Shown here: positions 1 to 10,800 of the stretch, piece after piece | How positions within the stretch are numbered: position 1 is the first letter of the stretch | How the letters are laid out: each line of letters begins with the position of its first letter | NCBI GenBank assembly: GCA_018340375.1 | Contig: JAFFJZ010000001.1 | Span: forward strand, 52,320,001 to 52,384,000 | Direction of reading: 5' to 3' | DNA length: 64,000 nt | DNA from: Gonatopus flavifemur | Lineage: Eukaryota; Arthropoda; Insecta; Hymenoptera; Dryinidae | The notes under the pieces: model-generated | What the model was told of the DNA's origin: nothing | The model's input: the letters and a program-made list of their open reading frames with translations, nothing else | The model's database searches: none | Program-made: the position numbers and the translations under genes

Positions 1-869
1 GAGTCCAGTTCAAGTTACAATACGCATTGACAAACCTTCACAACGAATTCTTAATTTGCACTGCGACGTTGCTTTTAGTGGTAGTTTCTTCTTACAAACT
101 ATATTATGAGGATGAGAAATCGATACATTACTGGAAATTGTGGAATTTGTGGAACACTACGTAATTTGAAATTTGATTGGATGAATAGGATTCCAAAACT
201 CTCATGTGCACTCAGATTCTCACCTGGTTTCTCTGCAAGTTAATGTTTTCTAGTTTTAAAAATGTCGCTCAGGCAGTTGACGAGGAAATTACGTCACTGA
301 AGTTTTAATCATTAATTGGGAAAAATTTATAATCTAGTACAAAAATAGTAAAAAATTACATGCCTTTACTTCTTTAGGAATTTATTCATCACCTTGACTG
401 ATACTAACGTCATTTGACACTCCTTTTCCTCATCCACATTTCATTACTCAATCAGTGAATACTTTTTCAAACATTCAAGCAATTTTTAAGGTTGCCACTG
501 AATGGGTTAAACAGTATTTGTTGTTGAAAAGAATTGAGTTTTAAACATTGTTATCTATTTTCAATTATGTTGTGTTACATCCTCGTCTAAAAATTCCTTT
601 CGATAAACGATTCAAATTTTAACGATATGGAAAACTTCACCACTCTCCAAAATTCTTCAAAAACTTCATCCAGAAAGCGTTCAAACATTCTATAATGGTT
701 AGAATGCAGGATATCCTCATGGATTTAGAATAAAATAAACACAATCACAATTGTGCCTGAATGGAAAATGTGAATAGTTTTTGAAAACCCCAATGGGTCA
801 AAATTATGAAATATCTTAATAAAATAGTAGAAATTATCAAGAATTTTAGTTTCTATGTACTGTGTGTAG
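1..869. other. upstream intron/flank of WASHC3, nothing else seen
   Basis: This AT-rich stretch precedes the first recognisable WASHC3 exon. I looked for the earlier WASHC3 exons (the family has a helix containing FLNxF and ETTLNILxAK before the LSSIPGL motif) and did not find them, so most of it is probably intron. It ends in a usable splice acceptor, TGTGTGTAG, at 861-869. A short string near 600-620 (TTCGATAAACGATTCAAA) recurs near 61,457, so part of it is repetitive. Confidence 0.4.
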
Positions 870-1168
870 TTATCCTCCATACCTGGGCTAAAAATAGAAG
901 CAAATAATCAAACTCCAGACGCTCAAAAATCTACAGAGGAGGCAACAGAAGTACCTGTCGAATGTGCACCTGAAAATACCATCAAAGCTAATGAAAAAGA
1001 ACCGACAAATGAAGATCAAAGGATATCAGAAAATGATAAGCCTGAAGAACAGTCGGTACAGAAAGATCCACGTTACGAGAAATATTTCAAGATGATTCAA
1101 TTTGGAGTTCAGAAAGAAGCGGTTAAATTAAAAATGAAGCAAGAAGGATTGAATCCATCTATCCTAGA
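870..1168 (+). CDS. WASHC3: WASHC3 penultimate coding exon
   Basis: Phase 0 at its left end (TTA TCC TCC reads LSS) and two bases over at its right end. It carries the LSSIPGL motif and the DPRYEKYFKM block. Confidence 0.92.
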
Positions 1169-1363
1169 GTAAGTTACACCACAAGGAGAAAGGTAACTCC
1201 AACTTATAGTACTATTCATAATGGAGAACGTTATTCTTCATTGATATGATTTTTCATTATTATTAAATGACTGAATTCCCACAGCGATCCACAGGCATCT
1301 GTTCCAAAAGAAACATCTAGTTCCAGTACCGTAGACTCTAATGATAGCCAAAGCAAGTCCTAA
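870..1363 (+). CDS. WASHC3: WASH complex subunit 3 (CCDC53), 3' part, two exons
   Basis: WASHC3 is a small coiled-coil subunit of the five-part WASH complex, which activates Arp2/3 actin nucleation on endosomes and helps retromer sorting. The first visible exon (870-1168) opens with LSSIPGLKIEANN, matching the conserved LSSIPGL after the N-terminal helix of the family, then has a low-complexity acidic linker and ends with DPRYEKYFKMIQFGVQKEAV and LKMKQEGLNPSILE, the most conserved C-terminal block. The donor GTAAGT at 1169 leaves two bases that join the acceptor CACAG/C at 1285; the second exon reads DDPQASVPKETSSS and stops at TAA 1361-1363. The start codon and N-terminal half lie upstream of the window, so the gene is partial here only because of the window edge. 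It converges on RpL36A. The identity rests on remembered family motifs, which fit well. Confidence 0.92.
1285..1363 (+). CDS. WASHC3: WASHC3 last coding exon
   Basis: Begins after TTCCCACAG; encodes a serine-rich tail ending DSNDSQSKS and stops with TAA at 1361-1363. Confidence 0.9.
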
Positions 1364-1453
1364 TCATTCATAATAACTTTTGATAAGTTGTTGGTTTGAA
1401 GAATAATCAAGTGAGCGGATTATGAATTTCATATTTTTTTATATTATATGGTC

Positions 1454-1459
1454 AATAAA
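1454..1459 (+). terminator. polyadenylation signal of WASHC3
   Basis: AATAAA, 91 bases after the WASHC3 stop codon, is the first consensus signal downstream of it. Confidence 0.6.
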
Positions 1460-1492
1460 AAAAACTGAAAGAGTATGTGAATTTTACAAAAT

Positions 1493-1498
1493 TTTATT
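1493..1498 (-). terminator. polyadenylation signal of RpL36A
   Basis: AATAAA on the minus strand (TTTATT on the plus strand), 37 bases past the RpL36A stop codon. Cleavage 10-30 bases further on would end the message beside or inside the WASHC3 3' untranslated region. Confidence 0.6.
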
Positions 1499-1535
1499 TT
1501 CTTAAATACATACAGAACGTAGCGACACCAGCACT

Positions 1536-1556
1536 TTAAAACTGGATCATTTGACC
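1536..1556 (-). CDS. RpL36A: RpL36A exon 4 (coding part)
   Basis: A 21-base coding end, GQMIQF plus TAA, behind the acceptor TTCCTTTTAG. It is too short for ordinary frame searches and was found by matching the invariant C-terminus of eL42. Confidence 0.97.
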   Translation of the reverse strand, partial: GQMIQF

Positions 1557-1616
1557 CTAAAAGGAAAATTTTTCATGATTAAATTATATTTTTCAAAGAA
1601 AATTTCAACAAAATGG

Positions 1617-1662
<46 letters not shown>

Positions 1663-4600
1663 TACGCTTACCTTCCTCTTCTTATCACCACCCAATTCGA
1701 AATGCTTGCATCTTTTCAGAGGAATTTGTTTTCTGTATTTACATTCCGTACATTCCATCCTTAGTACGATTTTCTTTGTGGTTTTCGCCTGTAATCAGAA
1801 AGAAATATTGTATCCATTAAAGAAAGTATTTATGAGGATGAGAAATGACTATAGATAAATCATACTTAAGGGGATACTAGCGACGATATTGAATCTCTCT
1901 TTCCATCATATAAGCGTGTCTTTTTCTAACCGCTGGGACCGCTCGAGAGGATACCCACGCGGAGGTAGCTCCATCTGATCCATTTTCTCCAGACAAAAAT
2001 ACTCGGAATCAAAGTCATAAAAGTTCTGAAATTTTCAAGGATGAATCTTCGGACGTTCATGCCTGGAAATTTCAGATTTCTTTGTGAAATCAGCTCCGAG
2101 TAGTTTTGTATGAAGAAAAAAATACCATCGGATAGAGCCATCTCTGCGCTCGTATCCTCTTAGTCAGTACCAGAAACATATACTTGATAAGTTTTTCCTA
2201 CAGAACCATGAAATTTATAAGTTACTTAATGGATCAACCTATCCATAGCAAAGATCATTAAGGGGATACTAGCGCCGGGACTTGAGCCAAATCTTTCGTG
2301 TAAAATTTCTTCACAATGCTCGAATATTTTGAAAATATGAAACTATTTTCGAGAAATCTTACACGAAAAATTTGGCTGATGTCCCGGCGCTAGTATCTCC
2401 TTGAAGCGGTTATTGAGCACCTTTGAAGGCGCTTGTAGTAAAGTTAGTCCCTGGAAAGGGTCTTGAAATTAACTATAAGGGGGCTAGAGAATCATTTCTA
2501 ATAGGCATACACCATGCGCTAAAAATGATTAGATGAAACTCGAGAATTTCTGGACCAAGTACTCATTCTTTGTACTAATGAATGACCAAGGGTAGCGACA
2601 AAATCTAGAATTTGAAATTAAGTCAAGAGGATTTTCATAACGAGTTGAAACCAGGCCAGCAAAGCTTCAGGAATCTACTATAATGGAAATTGAACTACCA
2701 CGCTTAACTCTCATTCGAGTGCACAGAATCTCGTTATTGAATTAAACATCTAAATAACGAATTTAGCAATAATAATACGGTAATCGATTGATAATATAAT
2801 TGGCACTGTGCAAACAAAATGTGGATAAGTACATCGAAATGATATGAGAATATCTGAGAATAAAATACACTAACCGGTGATTCTTAGAAATGGTTATATC
2901 GACAGTTAATTTTCAGGTATCCCCTGCGTTATATGTCCCACATGAATCCGTATTCAGCCGCCATAACGTATAGCCCTCTCTTACTTGCTCTCAATAGAGA
3001 GGGAAGTAATAATGCTATAACTTATGGCGATTCAATAATCCTGATGGTAGAGTGAAAGTAATTCTTTTGAATTGATATAAAAGCTTGCAGGTATGTTATA
3101 ATTACTCATAAAAAAATTTTACGATTCTCACAGAATATTTGTACACTAAAATAAAAAAACAAAATCTCGTATTTCTTCATTTATTGTGAAATTCATTCAA
3201 AAATAAAATGATTCTTCGTAATCAATTCCTAAGAATATTTAAAAATTCTTAATTCTTCGAAAACCAACTTTCAGAGCTTCCAGTGAGTTATTTAACAATG
3301 AATTTATTCATTTTGATATGAATTTTTGTTTATTATTCAAAACAAAAATTGATTTTATGTATATAAGAGGAGCCATAAATTTGCTGTATGAGTATCGTAT
3401 GTAGTTAAAACGCACACAACTGAAACAAATGGGAAGCAGTCTGGTAATATAAAAGTAACCCAATCTGCTCTGACTTGCCTCTATTGCAAAAAGGTTACCC
3501 GCATTATTCAGGTAGCCACATACCTCTTTTATTGAATGTATGTTCTACATTAAAAAATTCAAACTGATAACCGAATTAGGTTCGTTCATTTCAGTAATAA
3601 ATCAAATCGATTCAACATACAGTACTTTGCTCTTCTTTAAGACTTCAAGCACTAAATTAACTGCATATAATATTATAAACCTATAATCTAAGAACAACAC
3701 AAATTAACTATCACATTCAATACAGCTTCAACTAATTATATTATCAACTATGAAAATTTGTTATTTTTTAATTTTATTCCAAATTATGCATGTTCTTAAT
3801 TCCACTCGAAATTGTATAATTACCAATTATTATGAGTAGGAGGTATTGATCAAATTAACTCAATTTCAAAGTGTCAAAGATGTATTGAGAAATAGAAAAA
3901 AAGAGACAGATTTAGTTGCAGGTATCTTCAGGATGAAGCTGAAACTAGCGGCAGATTAATATAACTTTTAATATTTAGTTTCTTTAATATTCAAGTACAT
4001 AAATCGCATAGTTAAGTCACCCGATCAATTTCTGGTATTCAAAAAATATTCAAATCAAGTACAATCAATAGTTACATCAATCCGCCGCTAGTTTTAGCTT
4101 CATATCTGCAATTGTTTCATGTTAAATGTTTGAGAATTCTTCACAATATCTGTCAGAATATTCCCAAAAAATTCCTCGAAATTGTTACTTGGGTCATCAT
4201 TGCTATTCTGATAAAGAGGACCGAAACTTAGAAATAGCGACTGCTTTCTGAATCTCATTATCAAAATTCTGAACGTTTTCTAACAATACTAATAACGAGA
4301 AGTGCTTTTTGCGAACTTCCCATAAAAGATCTTCTAAGCCTAAATTTGGATGTTTGAAAATTATTATTCTCGAATAATTGATTACTTTCAAGTGTCGTTG
4401 ATACAGCGGTGATCATACAGATGCGAAAAGTCAGAGCAGTATTGAATCTTCTTCGAAGTAATAACAATACCAAGCCTATAGCCGAATAATCTTCATTGTG
4501 AAATCACTCAAAAACACTTGAATGTAATCCGAATTCAGTCCCTTGTCTCTGTTCCGTTTTTACAAAAGAATATAGATACAGGATGTCAAAAACATCCTAC

Positions 4601-6046
4601 AATGCTTCAATATTACTGTTTTTGAAATAAATTCCCACCATGAGAAAGATTTAATAGTAATTTCACTGATTTGAGAGGATGCATATTTCGATATCATCGC
4701 AACATTATTATTATACAAAAATTGAAAACTTCTCAAGTTTTTAAAGAAACTAATCAAAAATATCATGAAGCTTATTCAAATTCAACAATAAACATTCGAT
4801 CTTAGTAAAATAGTTTCAAATTACATAAACGATGAACAATTGTGAAGATATTAAACATATTCTCCTTGATCCGAGAGTTTGAATTCTCATTTTCCAGATC
4901 AGTGTTTTGATTTTGAATAATAAAGATGCATATTGTCCATTGCAATCCGAGAGGATTTATAAAATGGAAAAGATTGCGAATAATAGAAATATTCAACAAA
5001 AAGAAAGTTATTTTTAAATATTATTCAACATCAAACACACAAAAGAATATAAAATTTTTTATCAAAAATTTGAATTCAGACATTCCAAAGATATTGCGAT
5101 TCAAGAAATTGATTTGACTGAAATAGTTAAAAAAAAGTCAAGAGACCTAGAACCCGCAAGACGTTGTTAGGAAATTCAATGCATTCACTGTCATAACGGT
5201 GAACTAAAGCTCAACAAATGAGCATACCTATATCATTTTTTCTGTTTCATTATCGAATTCATGTCATAAAAGCAGTATCGTCCGAGACTGAGATAGAGTA
5301 ATCATCGAATCAACAATCGTACACACGTTGATGAACGAAATCCTCCCAATTGCTGCGAATGCAAAGAAATTCGAGCCTCAATTCGAATGAAATATGTTGT
5401 AATTTCATTTGAATAAACATTCAGACTTTCAATGGTTGTACGAAACACATGTTTGTCCCCTTCACCCGGAGTATTAATCATTTTGCAGCGACTTTGTGCT
5501 CATCGTTGAAGCTCATATACACACCTTTTTTCTGAAAATAGGCTTCGTTTGACCACCAAAACCTTGTTGTTTACGGTCGTAACGTCTTCTACCCTGCGAA
5601 GCATGCCTTTCCTTGCTCTTCTTATACTGTGTCACTTTGTGAGGCTTGTGTACCTTGCATTTTTTGCAGAAGGTACGTCTCTGCTTTGGTACGTTTACCT
5701 ATGGAACAACAATTAACCCATCAAATTAATACATTGCACATAAAATGATGTCTCAATAACAACAACATATATATGTATAAATTAATCCAATACGGAATGT
5801 ATATTCGTTTCAAATGATCACAAAAATTTCCGCAAATGACATTTATCTTCACACTTTGATAAGGTTATGTTATGAAATATCGTGTCAACCATGATCACAG
5901 ATTAATATAAAAATATTATTAAAACGACTCGACAAATTCTACAATTGTTACAAAACTTGACGATAAAAGCGTAAAAAATTGTGGATTATTTCGATACTAA
6001 TGGATACAAATCTTGTATTAAACGAAACTAAATATCCACCTACCAT
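1536..6046 (-). CDS. RpL36A: large-subunit ribosomal protein eL42 (L36A/L44), complete, 4 exons
   Basis: eL42 is a zinc-binding protein at the E site of the eukaryotic 60S ribosomal subunit. All 104 residues can be read. Exon 1 gives only the ATG (6044-6046), followed by donor GTAGGT; exon 2 (5525-5698) starts [20 protein letters not shown] and ends TKPIFRKK; exon 3 (1672-1788) reads [20 protein letters not shown] through [11 protein letters not shown]; exon 4 (1536-1556) reads GQMIQF then TAA. The four zinc cysteines, in CKKC and CTEC, are intact and the length equals that of the insect family. All introns are phase 0 with GT-AG ends. The intron after the start codon is 345 bases, but the one between exons 2 and 3 is 3,736 bases, long for a ribosomal protein gene, and holds several small transposons. 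An intact, spliced frame argues against a processed pseudogene. Confidence 0.98.
1620..1659. repeat. (AT)n microsatellite in RpL36A intron 3
   Basis: About 40 bases of pure TA dinucleotide, only 13 bases from the donor site of exon 3 and inside the 115-base last intron of RpL36A. Length change here would alter the size of that short intron. Confidence 0.9.
1672..1788 (-). CDS. RpL36A: RpL36A exon 3
   Basis: 39 codons, between acceptor CTGATTACAG and donor GTAAGC; includes the second zinc-binding pair CTEC and the [15 protein letters not shown] block. Confidence 0.97.
1866..2163. mobile_element. piggyBac-like MITE, family 1, copy a
   Basis: Begins TTAA then GGGGATACTAGCG and ends with the inverted form CGCTCGTATCCTC followed by TTAG (a decayed TTAA). 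The interior folds back on itself (CTCGGA near 2005 against TCCGAG near 2095). It has no coding capacity and sits in the long intron of RpL36A. Confidence 0.75.
2258..2404. mobile_element. piggyBac-like MITE, family 1, copy b
   Basis: 147 bases with TTAA at the left and TTGA at the right. The termini GGGGATACTAGCGCCGGGAC and GTCCCGGCGCTAGTATCTCC are inverted copies with one mismatch, and the similarity continues inward (ATCTTTCGTGTAA against TTACACGAAAAAT). It is the clearest short copy and a good seed for a family search. Confidence 0.85.
2945..3042. repeat. short foldback element
   Basis: Arms GCCGCCATAACGTATAGCC and GCTATAACTTATGGCGA, with CCTCTCTTACTTG against AATAGAGAGGGAAGTAA inside, pair over about 45 bases each. 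Likely a MITE remnant; no clear target duplication. Confidence 0.6.
3932..4104. mobile_element. family-2 foldback MITE, copy 1
   Basis: Left end GATGAAGCTGAAACTAGCGG and right end CCGCTAGTTTTAGCTTCAT are inverted repeats that match the copies at 23,063 and 23,791. No clear target duplication remains. Confidence 0.75.
5525..5698 (-). CDS. RpL36A: RpL36A exon 2
   Basis: 58 codons between acceptor TTCCATAG and donor GTGTGT. Encodes the N-terminal body with CKKC and the [11 protein letters not shown] segment. Confidence 0.98.
6044..6046 (-). CDS. RpL36A: RpL36A exon 1, start codon only
   Basis: The minus strand reads TTCAAG ATG then GTAGGT: the start codon is the last codon of exon 1, and translation continues at 5698. 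An intron straight after the ATG is typical of this gene in animals. Confidence 0.9.
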
Positions 6047-6075
6047 CTTGAATATTTGGAAAGAAAAAGGAAGTG
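6047..6075 (-). promoter_or_regulatory. TOP/TCT-type start region of RpL36A
   Basis: On the minus strand CACTTCCTTTTTCTTTCC lies 10-25 bases upstream of the ATG. A pyrimidine run beginning CTTCC or CTTTTT is the transcription initiator (TCT) and the 5' TOP translational control motif of ribosomal protein genes. Further upstream the CpG-containing TTTCCGGTTACG and GCGCGC strings look like promoter sequence. The exact start base is inferred. Confidence 0.65.
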
Positions 6076-7260
6076 CCGGACTGAAACGTAACCGGAAACG
6101 AGCGCTTGAACACTTTGTATCATGCGCGCAAAGATTATTTGAGTTGCGTTGTACAAAATTCAGGAACCTTGGAAATTTTTATATGAAGATTTTACATGAT
6201 TTCATTGAAAAAACGAAAAATACGATAGAATTCCAAGAGAAGTCAATAGAATCTCTATACTCGATAAAACATTTGACGTATCGCTAAAAAATTATTCGTT
6301 CCAACAATTCGACTGACTCGAGGAAACAATATAAATAAAATTAGATTCAATTGTGAGAATGTTATCGACATTGTATCTACGCCATTAAGAGTTCACATCA
6401 AAATTGGTTTAGTGTACGAAACCTTCCAATCGATAACTGTAATTCTATACGCGTCTTTCAGAAAAAACAAAACTTTTTCAATTTCATGACAACGAATTTC
6501 AAACGAGAAAAGAACCACCGTTCTCCTAAAATTCATCCGTTTCATAGAAATTTCATTCATTTCATGGTATACATGAATAACGTGAGACGCGAACATACGT
6601 ATTTCGCGTGATGAAACATTTTTCAGAACTTCAGAGGATAATAAACAATTCGTATGGACAAAAACATTTTGCACAACGTACACAACGTGAAAAGTTGGAA
6701 CATATGGTCAATGTGAGTCTCTTGGTGATTGAAAAACTATCATCACCTCATCTTCTATCTATAGAATTAATCAGCGCCATGTTAAAAGAGTAAAGTTATT
6801 GGTTATTGTATATGGAATTGCAAATCAAATAAGTTCTACTTATCAATTATATTCCTCGAGGTTCGATCGTGAAATCTACTTGAAACGAATTTTTGGTGAA
6901 AAAAGTTGATATATCGTTGAGAAATTTGGTTTGAAGCATCGAAAGAGCCGAAGCTTATTTGAATCGAGCGACAAAGCCTCGAAGCAGACCCACGATAGAC
7001 GCTACGAACTCTCGAACCCCTCCTCTTCCGCGCCGATGTATTTTATTTATAAAACGAATCGACGCGTTACGTGAAATAAATGTACGAAAATTAACGATAG
7101 ATTATTTCGATTATAATGAAATTCATTTGATCCAATATAATGGACCAGAAGGGAATACGATGATCGACCAATCAGAGATTTATCGGGTTTCAAACACGCG
7201 CCATCTTCATTTTTGAACAAAGCCAGAGGATGGACGTGCTAGATAGAAACTAAACCGAAG
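6076..7260. other. space between RpL36A and the prothymosin-like gene
   Basis: The two genes point away from each other, so this interval should contain both promoters. Frames at 5979-6287 (+), 6393-6683 (-), 6608-6793 (+) and 6959-7216 (+) show no domain I recognise, and the first runs across the RpL36A promoter and first exon, so I do not call them genes. Confidence 0.4.
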
Positions 7261-7785
7261 ACATACACCGAAGGGTGTATAGTATAGTCCACTCTCTGGT
7301 TTGCGCTATTCGCGCCACAGTTCTCGTCTCGGTTATACCACGGAGAGAGCCCATACACACTTCTCCTCCATTCCTTGTGACTGGTTCACCCTCCTCTTCC
7401 CTCTCCTTATACGCTTTTGCTTCGCTCTTCTCCCCGCTACCCACCCCTTCTTCTCTTGGCCCTTGGGTTTTCGCCTGACGACGCTGTTCTCTCTACTCTC
7501 GACTCCGAACAGCATTTCGCCGGAAACCGACGCCGCGCGAGGACATAGGTAGTTATATAAAAATAAAAAACAAAAAGTCATCAAAGTCAAACAAAACAAG
7601 GATAAGGTAGATTATTTGCAAGAAAAGAAAACCAACAAACAACGTTCCTATTGAATCGTGTACATCAACAACTCACGTCGTCGTCGTCGAATCGAAGAAT
7701 CGTCGAGCACACGAATATATATATATATATATATTTATATAAATATATATTCTCTCCAATTTTTCCAAATCCACACAATTCAATC
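7261..7785 (+). promoter_or_regulatory. promoter and 5' untranslated region of prothymosin-like gene
   Basis: GC and CpG content rise sharply here compared with the flanks. An E2F-type TTCGCGCC lies at 7309-7316. The segment 7713-7750 before the start codon is a TATATA repeat interrupted by TTTATATAAA. I cannot fix the transcription start; it should lie between about 7,280 and 7,700. Confidence 0.45.
7713..7750. repeat. TA-rich repeat in the 5' untranslated region
   Basis: ATATATATATATATAT followed by TTATATAAATATATAT, ending 36 bases before the start codon of the prothymosin-like gene. Confidence 0.8.
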
Positions 7786-7893
7786 ATGAGTACCAAGGAA
7801 AACAACGAAGTTGCGATCGAGAAGGTGACGGAAAACGACAAGGCTTCGGCGGACGCCAAGTGTGATATCAAAGGCATGAAGAGGCCGGCTGAG
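7786..7893 (+). CDS. prothymosin-like exon 1
   Basis: 36 codons from ATG 7786 to donor GTGAGT at 7894. It is the only part of the protein with ordinary sequence complexity and is the best query for finding orthologues. Confidence 0.85.
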
Positions 7894-10800
7894 GTGAGTA
7901 AAAAAAGAAATCTTGTTTTTTCCCGCTCTTATTTGTTGATGGTTTTATCCTTCCTTCTTTACCAGAGTAATTAACGATATACATTCTCGCGGTAGAATCT
8001 CGAGGTACGAACAATCTAGGTTCATCGCGGTATATAGGAGAAATAGAATGCCGGCCGGCGTTTGTTGCGGGAGGCGTCTTTCATATTTTTACGAGCCTTC
8101 GTCGGCTGCTTTAACGCGCCATGCTTTTTCTCGAAGCGCACGCGGATGTTTTTCGATCTCGTGCAAGCGTTCGAAAGAAAGAAAGAGAGAGAAAAGGGAC
8201 GCCATTGTATTTATTCGTATCAATTCTTGATTTCTAGTCCTTATCTTGTTATTCCCTCGTAAGAAAAACATTCTCATCCCCTTGAAAATTCGCAATACAT
8301 ACATTCAACGTGGCTTTACCTTCGTCGAACGTGAAAATATGGCTGTGATTTTTAATCATCACTGGTTACAAGTTCCATTTGATATCAAAGAATTTCGATA
8401 TATATTTTTTATAGACGTTACGACGTATCGTTAGCTTTTTCTCGATATTGAGGTATGTGGTTTGTTTTTTTTTATCAAGAAAAAATGATATATCCCGCGC
8501 ATTTTTCCGGTCGGCGGTGGCGGCGACGTTGTATCCATTATGGCCGCCCAAAACCAAGCCCGCGTTCATCATGTTTTCTCGCACATATACATATATATAC
8601 ATCTCTCTCTGTATGCACACTTTCACATAATTGATCGATAATTCATTTTCAAAGAAGTTGATCATTTACGATCAATGAATATACGTGTCAGCTAGTGTTT
8701 TTTTTTTTCATAGGTTTAGATTGTAATTTATTTGTGTGTGTGTATATACACGTATATCGAAACTTGTATGTTCTTCCTAATATATTGTTTATCGGTTGCG
8801 TGCACATAAACACATCACCGCCGAAGGCTCCCCCACACATTCATTTATATATGGAGTGAATATAGCCTCACGTACAATCTCTTTTATATAATTGATCGAT
8901 AAGATGATTTTTTAAAAAAGAAAAACAAATTTTTTCAATTATGTAAATTGATGGAATATATTTAATTGATTCGGATCTAATACTTGTTTACTTTATTTGA
9001 TACGCGAATATATATATATGCGTGGCACGTCAATAACAATTAACCAATGAAGTTGTAAAAAAAAGAAAGAATTTTATAATGCATCATTTTTCCTTGATCA
9101 CTCGATTTTAATATGAATATCCATACATTATTGCGATACTATATTTGCAAAAAAAGAAGAACTCACACCCGGTATATATATGTGTGTGTGTATATATATA
9201 TACAAGCTCACTTCACTTGACTCGCTATCTTTTTCTTCCCCTTCAAAACTCCCCTTGTCCTTCTTATTTCTGTCCTTGTCGTTTAGTGTCTTTCTCTCTC
9301 TCTCTTCTTTTCCACACGGGTATTGTTTTCATCCTTTTTCTACGTTCATTTTCAGTAGACGCGCGCGTCGTCGTCGTCGTCGTCGTCCCTCTTATGCCGC
9401 TTGTGTATCTGGCATCCTTTTTCCTTCCCTCGATTAAAGTATGTCTCTTTCTCCTTTGAGTCGATGTGATTCTCTTTTCTACAATGTTTCCATCCTTCTC
9501 CCCTCTCTCAGTCTCTCCCACGATATTATTTCCATCTTTCAGTCGATCCCTCCCGTTCTTTTCTCAGATACACATCCATTTTTCTCTCTCTTCCTTCCTT
9601 TCGTACGCGTAAGCGTATCCCTCTCGCTCTCCCGCACGCTATTTCCCTCTTTTTCCACCTTCGCACAGGTCGGAAGCACACACAGGCGTCTTTTCTTCTC
9701 TCTTGCACTTTCAATACTCGAACTTCTTTTTCCTTCCTACTTTCAATCAATGCCTCGTCTCTTTTACTCCCCCACGACATATTATTCTCTTTCCCTCTCA
9801 CGCGGATGATGATATTATTTTCATCCTTTTCTCGATTTTCTTCTCCATTTTTTTTCCTTTTCTTTTCCTTTTTCACGAAAGAGCCCCACGCGCATGTAAG
9901 CCGACAGGGCAAATGCCATGTATATTCCACGCATACTTGTACACACGAATATACATAACACTTGTCTGCCTTTGGTCAGAGTAGTAGTAGGAATAGTAGT
10001 AGTAGTAATAGTATAGTGTACTCACTATATCGCGTAGCGTTACAACATTACGAACCTTCGAGAAAACATCGTCACCCGGTGATGACTTTTCATTGCGAAT
10101 TTCATTGAGACACGCGGCGATCATTCGGTGTCTCGTAAGAGAAAAGACCTTTCCGAACCGATAAAAGTCCGCACAAATTTGAGGTTAACCTTGTCACCGG
10201 ATTTGTTTCGATACCTTCTTCTTACGTGGCTTTTCTCATGCATTTTATCAAAGTTACGTATAAATGATCGTTCCGCTGTTTAAATGTCAAGTACCAGTTT
10301 CAGTATCGTGAAGTTGCAGAAACGTTGACGTGATTAAAGCGTCCTCTGATTGAACTCGTACTCGTACGAGTCTCCATAGTACGGTGCTGCACTAGAGTAG
10401 TATAACGTCACGTGGACGCTATAAGCACGTTTATATATACACGGTATAGTCACCCACGCTCTAGAATTCATATCCACGTACGTTGATGATACACGTCCTT
10501 AATACATTTAGTTCTTTTTTTTTTATCTCCTTTTTATGTTGTTCTTGCTTCGACTCTTCATTATTTCAAACCAGTAAACCGATTCAAACTTGATAAATAC
10601 TGGAAAATATTTCGATCGTTCGATAATGGTGGCAGGTAAGACACGCATTCGAATGTGTTAGAGATTATAATAAATTCACAATGAACTTCTCGTAAAATGT
10701 TGATGTCGTAAATCAATATATCAGTAGATTTTTTTTTTTCCTTCATTTCACAAATACTGAGCAAAACAAGAACAAAAAATTTGTATTATTTTATTTTATA

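Larger units (their letters stand above)
2405..5524. other. RpL36A: rest of the long RpL36A intron
   Basis: AT-rich intron sequence between exons 3 and 2. Apart from the listed foldback elements I see no gene. The frames at 4203-4473, 4560-4766, 4802-4999 and 4926-5117 have no recognisable domain. I looked for box C/D snoRNAs, common in ribosomal protein introns; one ATGATGA near 4194-4200 (minus) has a CTGA only about 40 bases on and no good terminal stem, so I do not call it. Confidence 0.5.

Noticed and set aside
1613..1858. Plus-strand frames over 1551-1858
   Set aside because: They cross the TA microsatellite and are antisense to the RpL36A exons 3 and 4.
4140..4210. Possible box C/D snoRNA in the RpL36A intron (ATGATGA ... 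CTGA, minus strand)
   Set aside because: The boxes are only about 40 bases apart and there is no convincing terminal stem or guide element.
5979..6287. 102-codon plus-strand frame
   Set aside because: It runs antisense through the RpL36A start codon and TOP region; no domain is recognisable.
9145..9930. Several open frames of 85-134 codons on both strands
   Set aside because: They follow from the polypyrimidine/polypurine composition: serine-phenylalanine-leucine on one strand and lysine-arginine-glutamate on the other, with no domain or start context.
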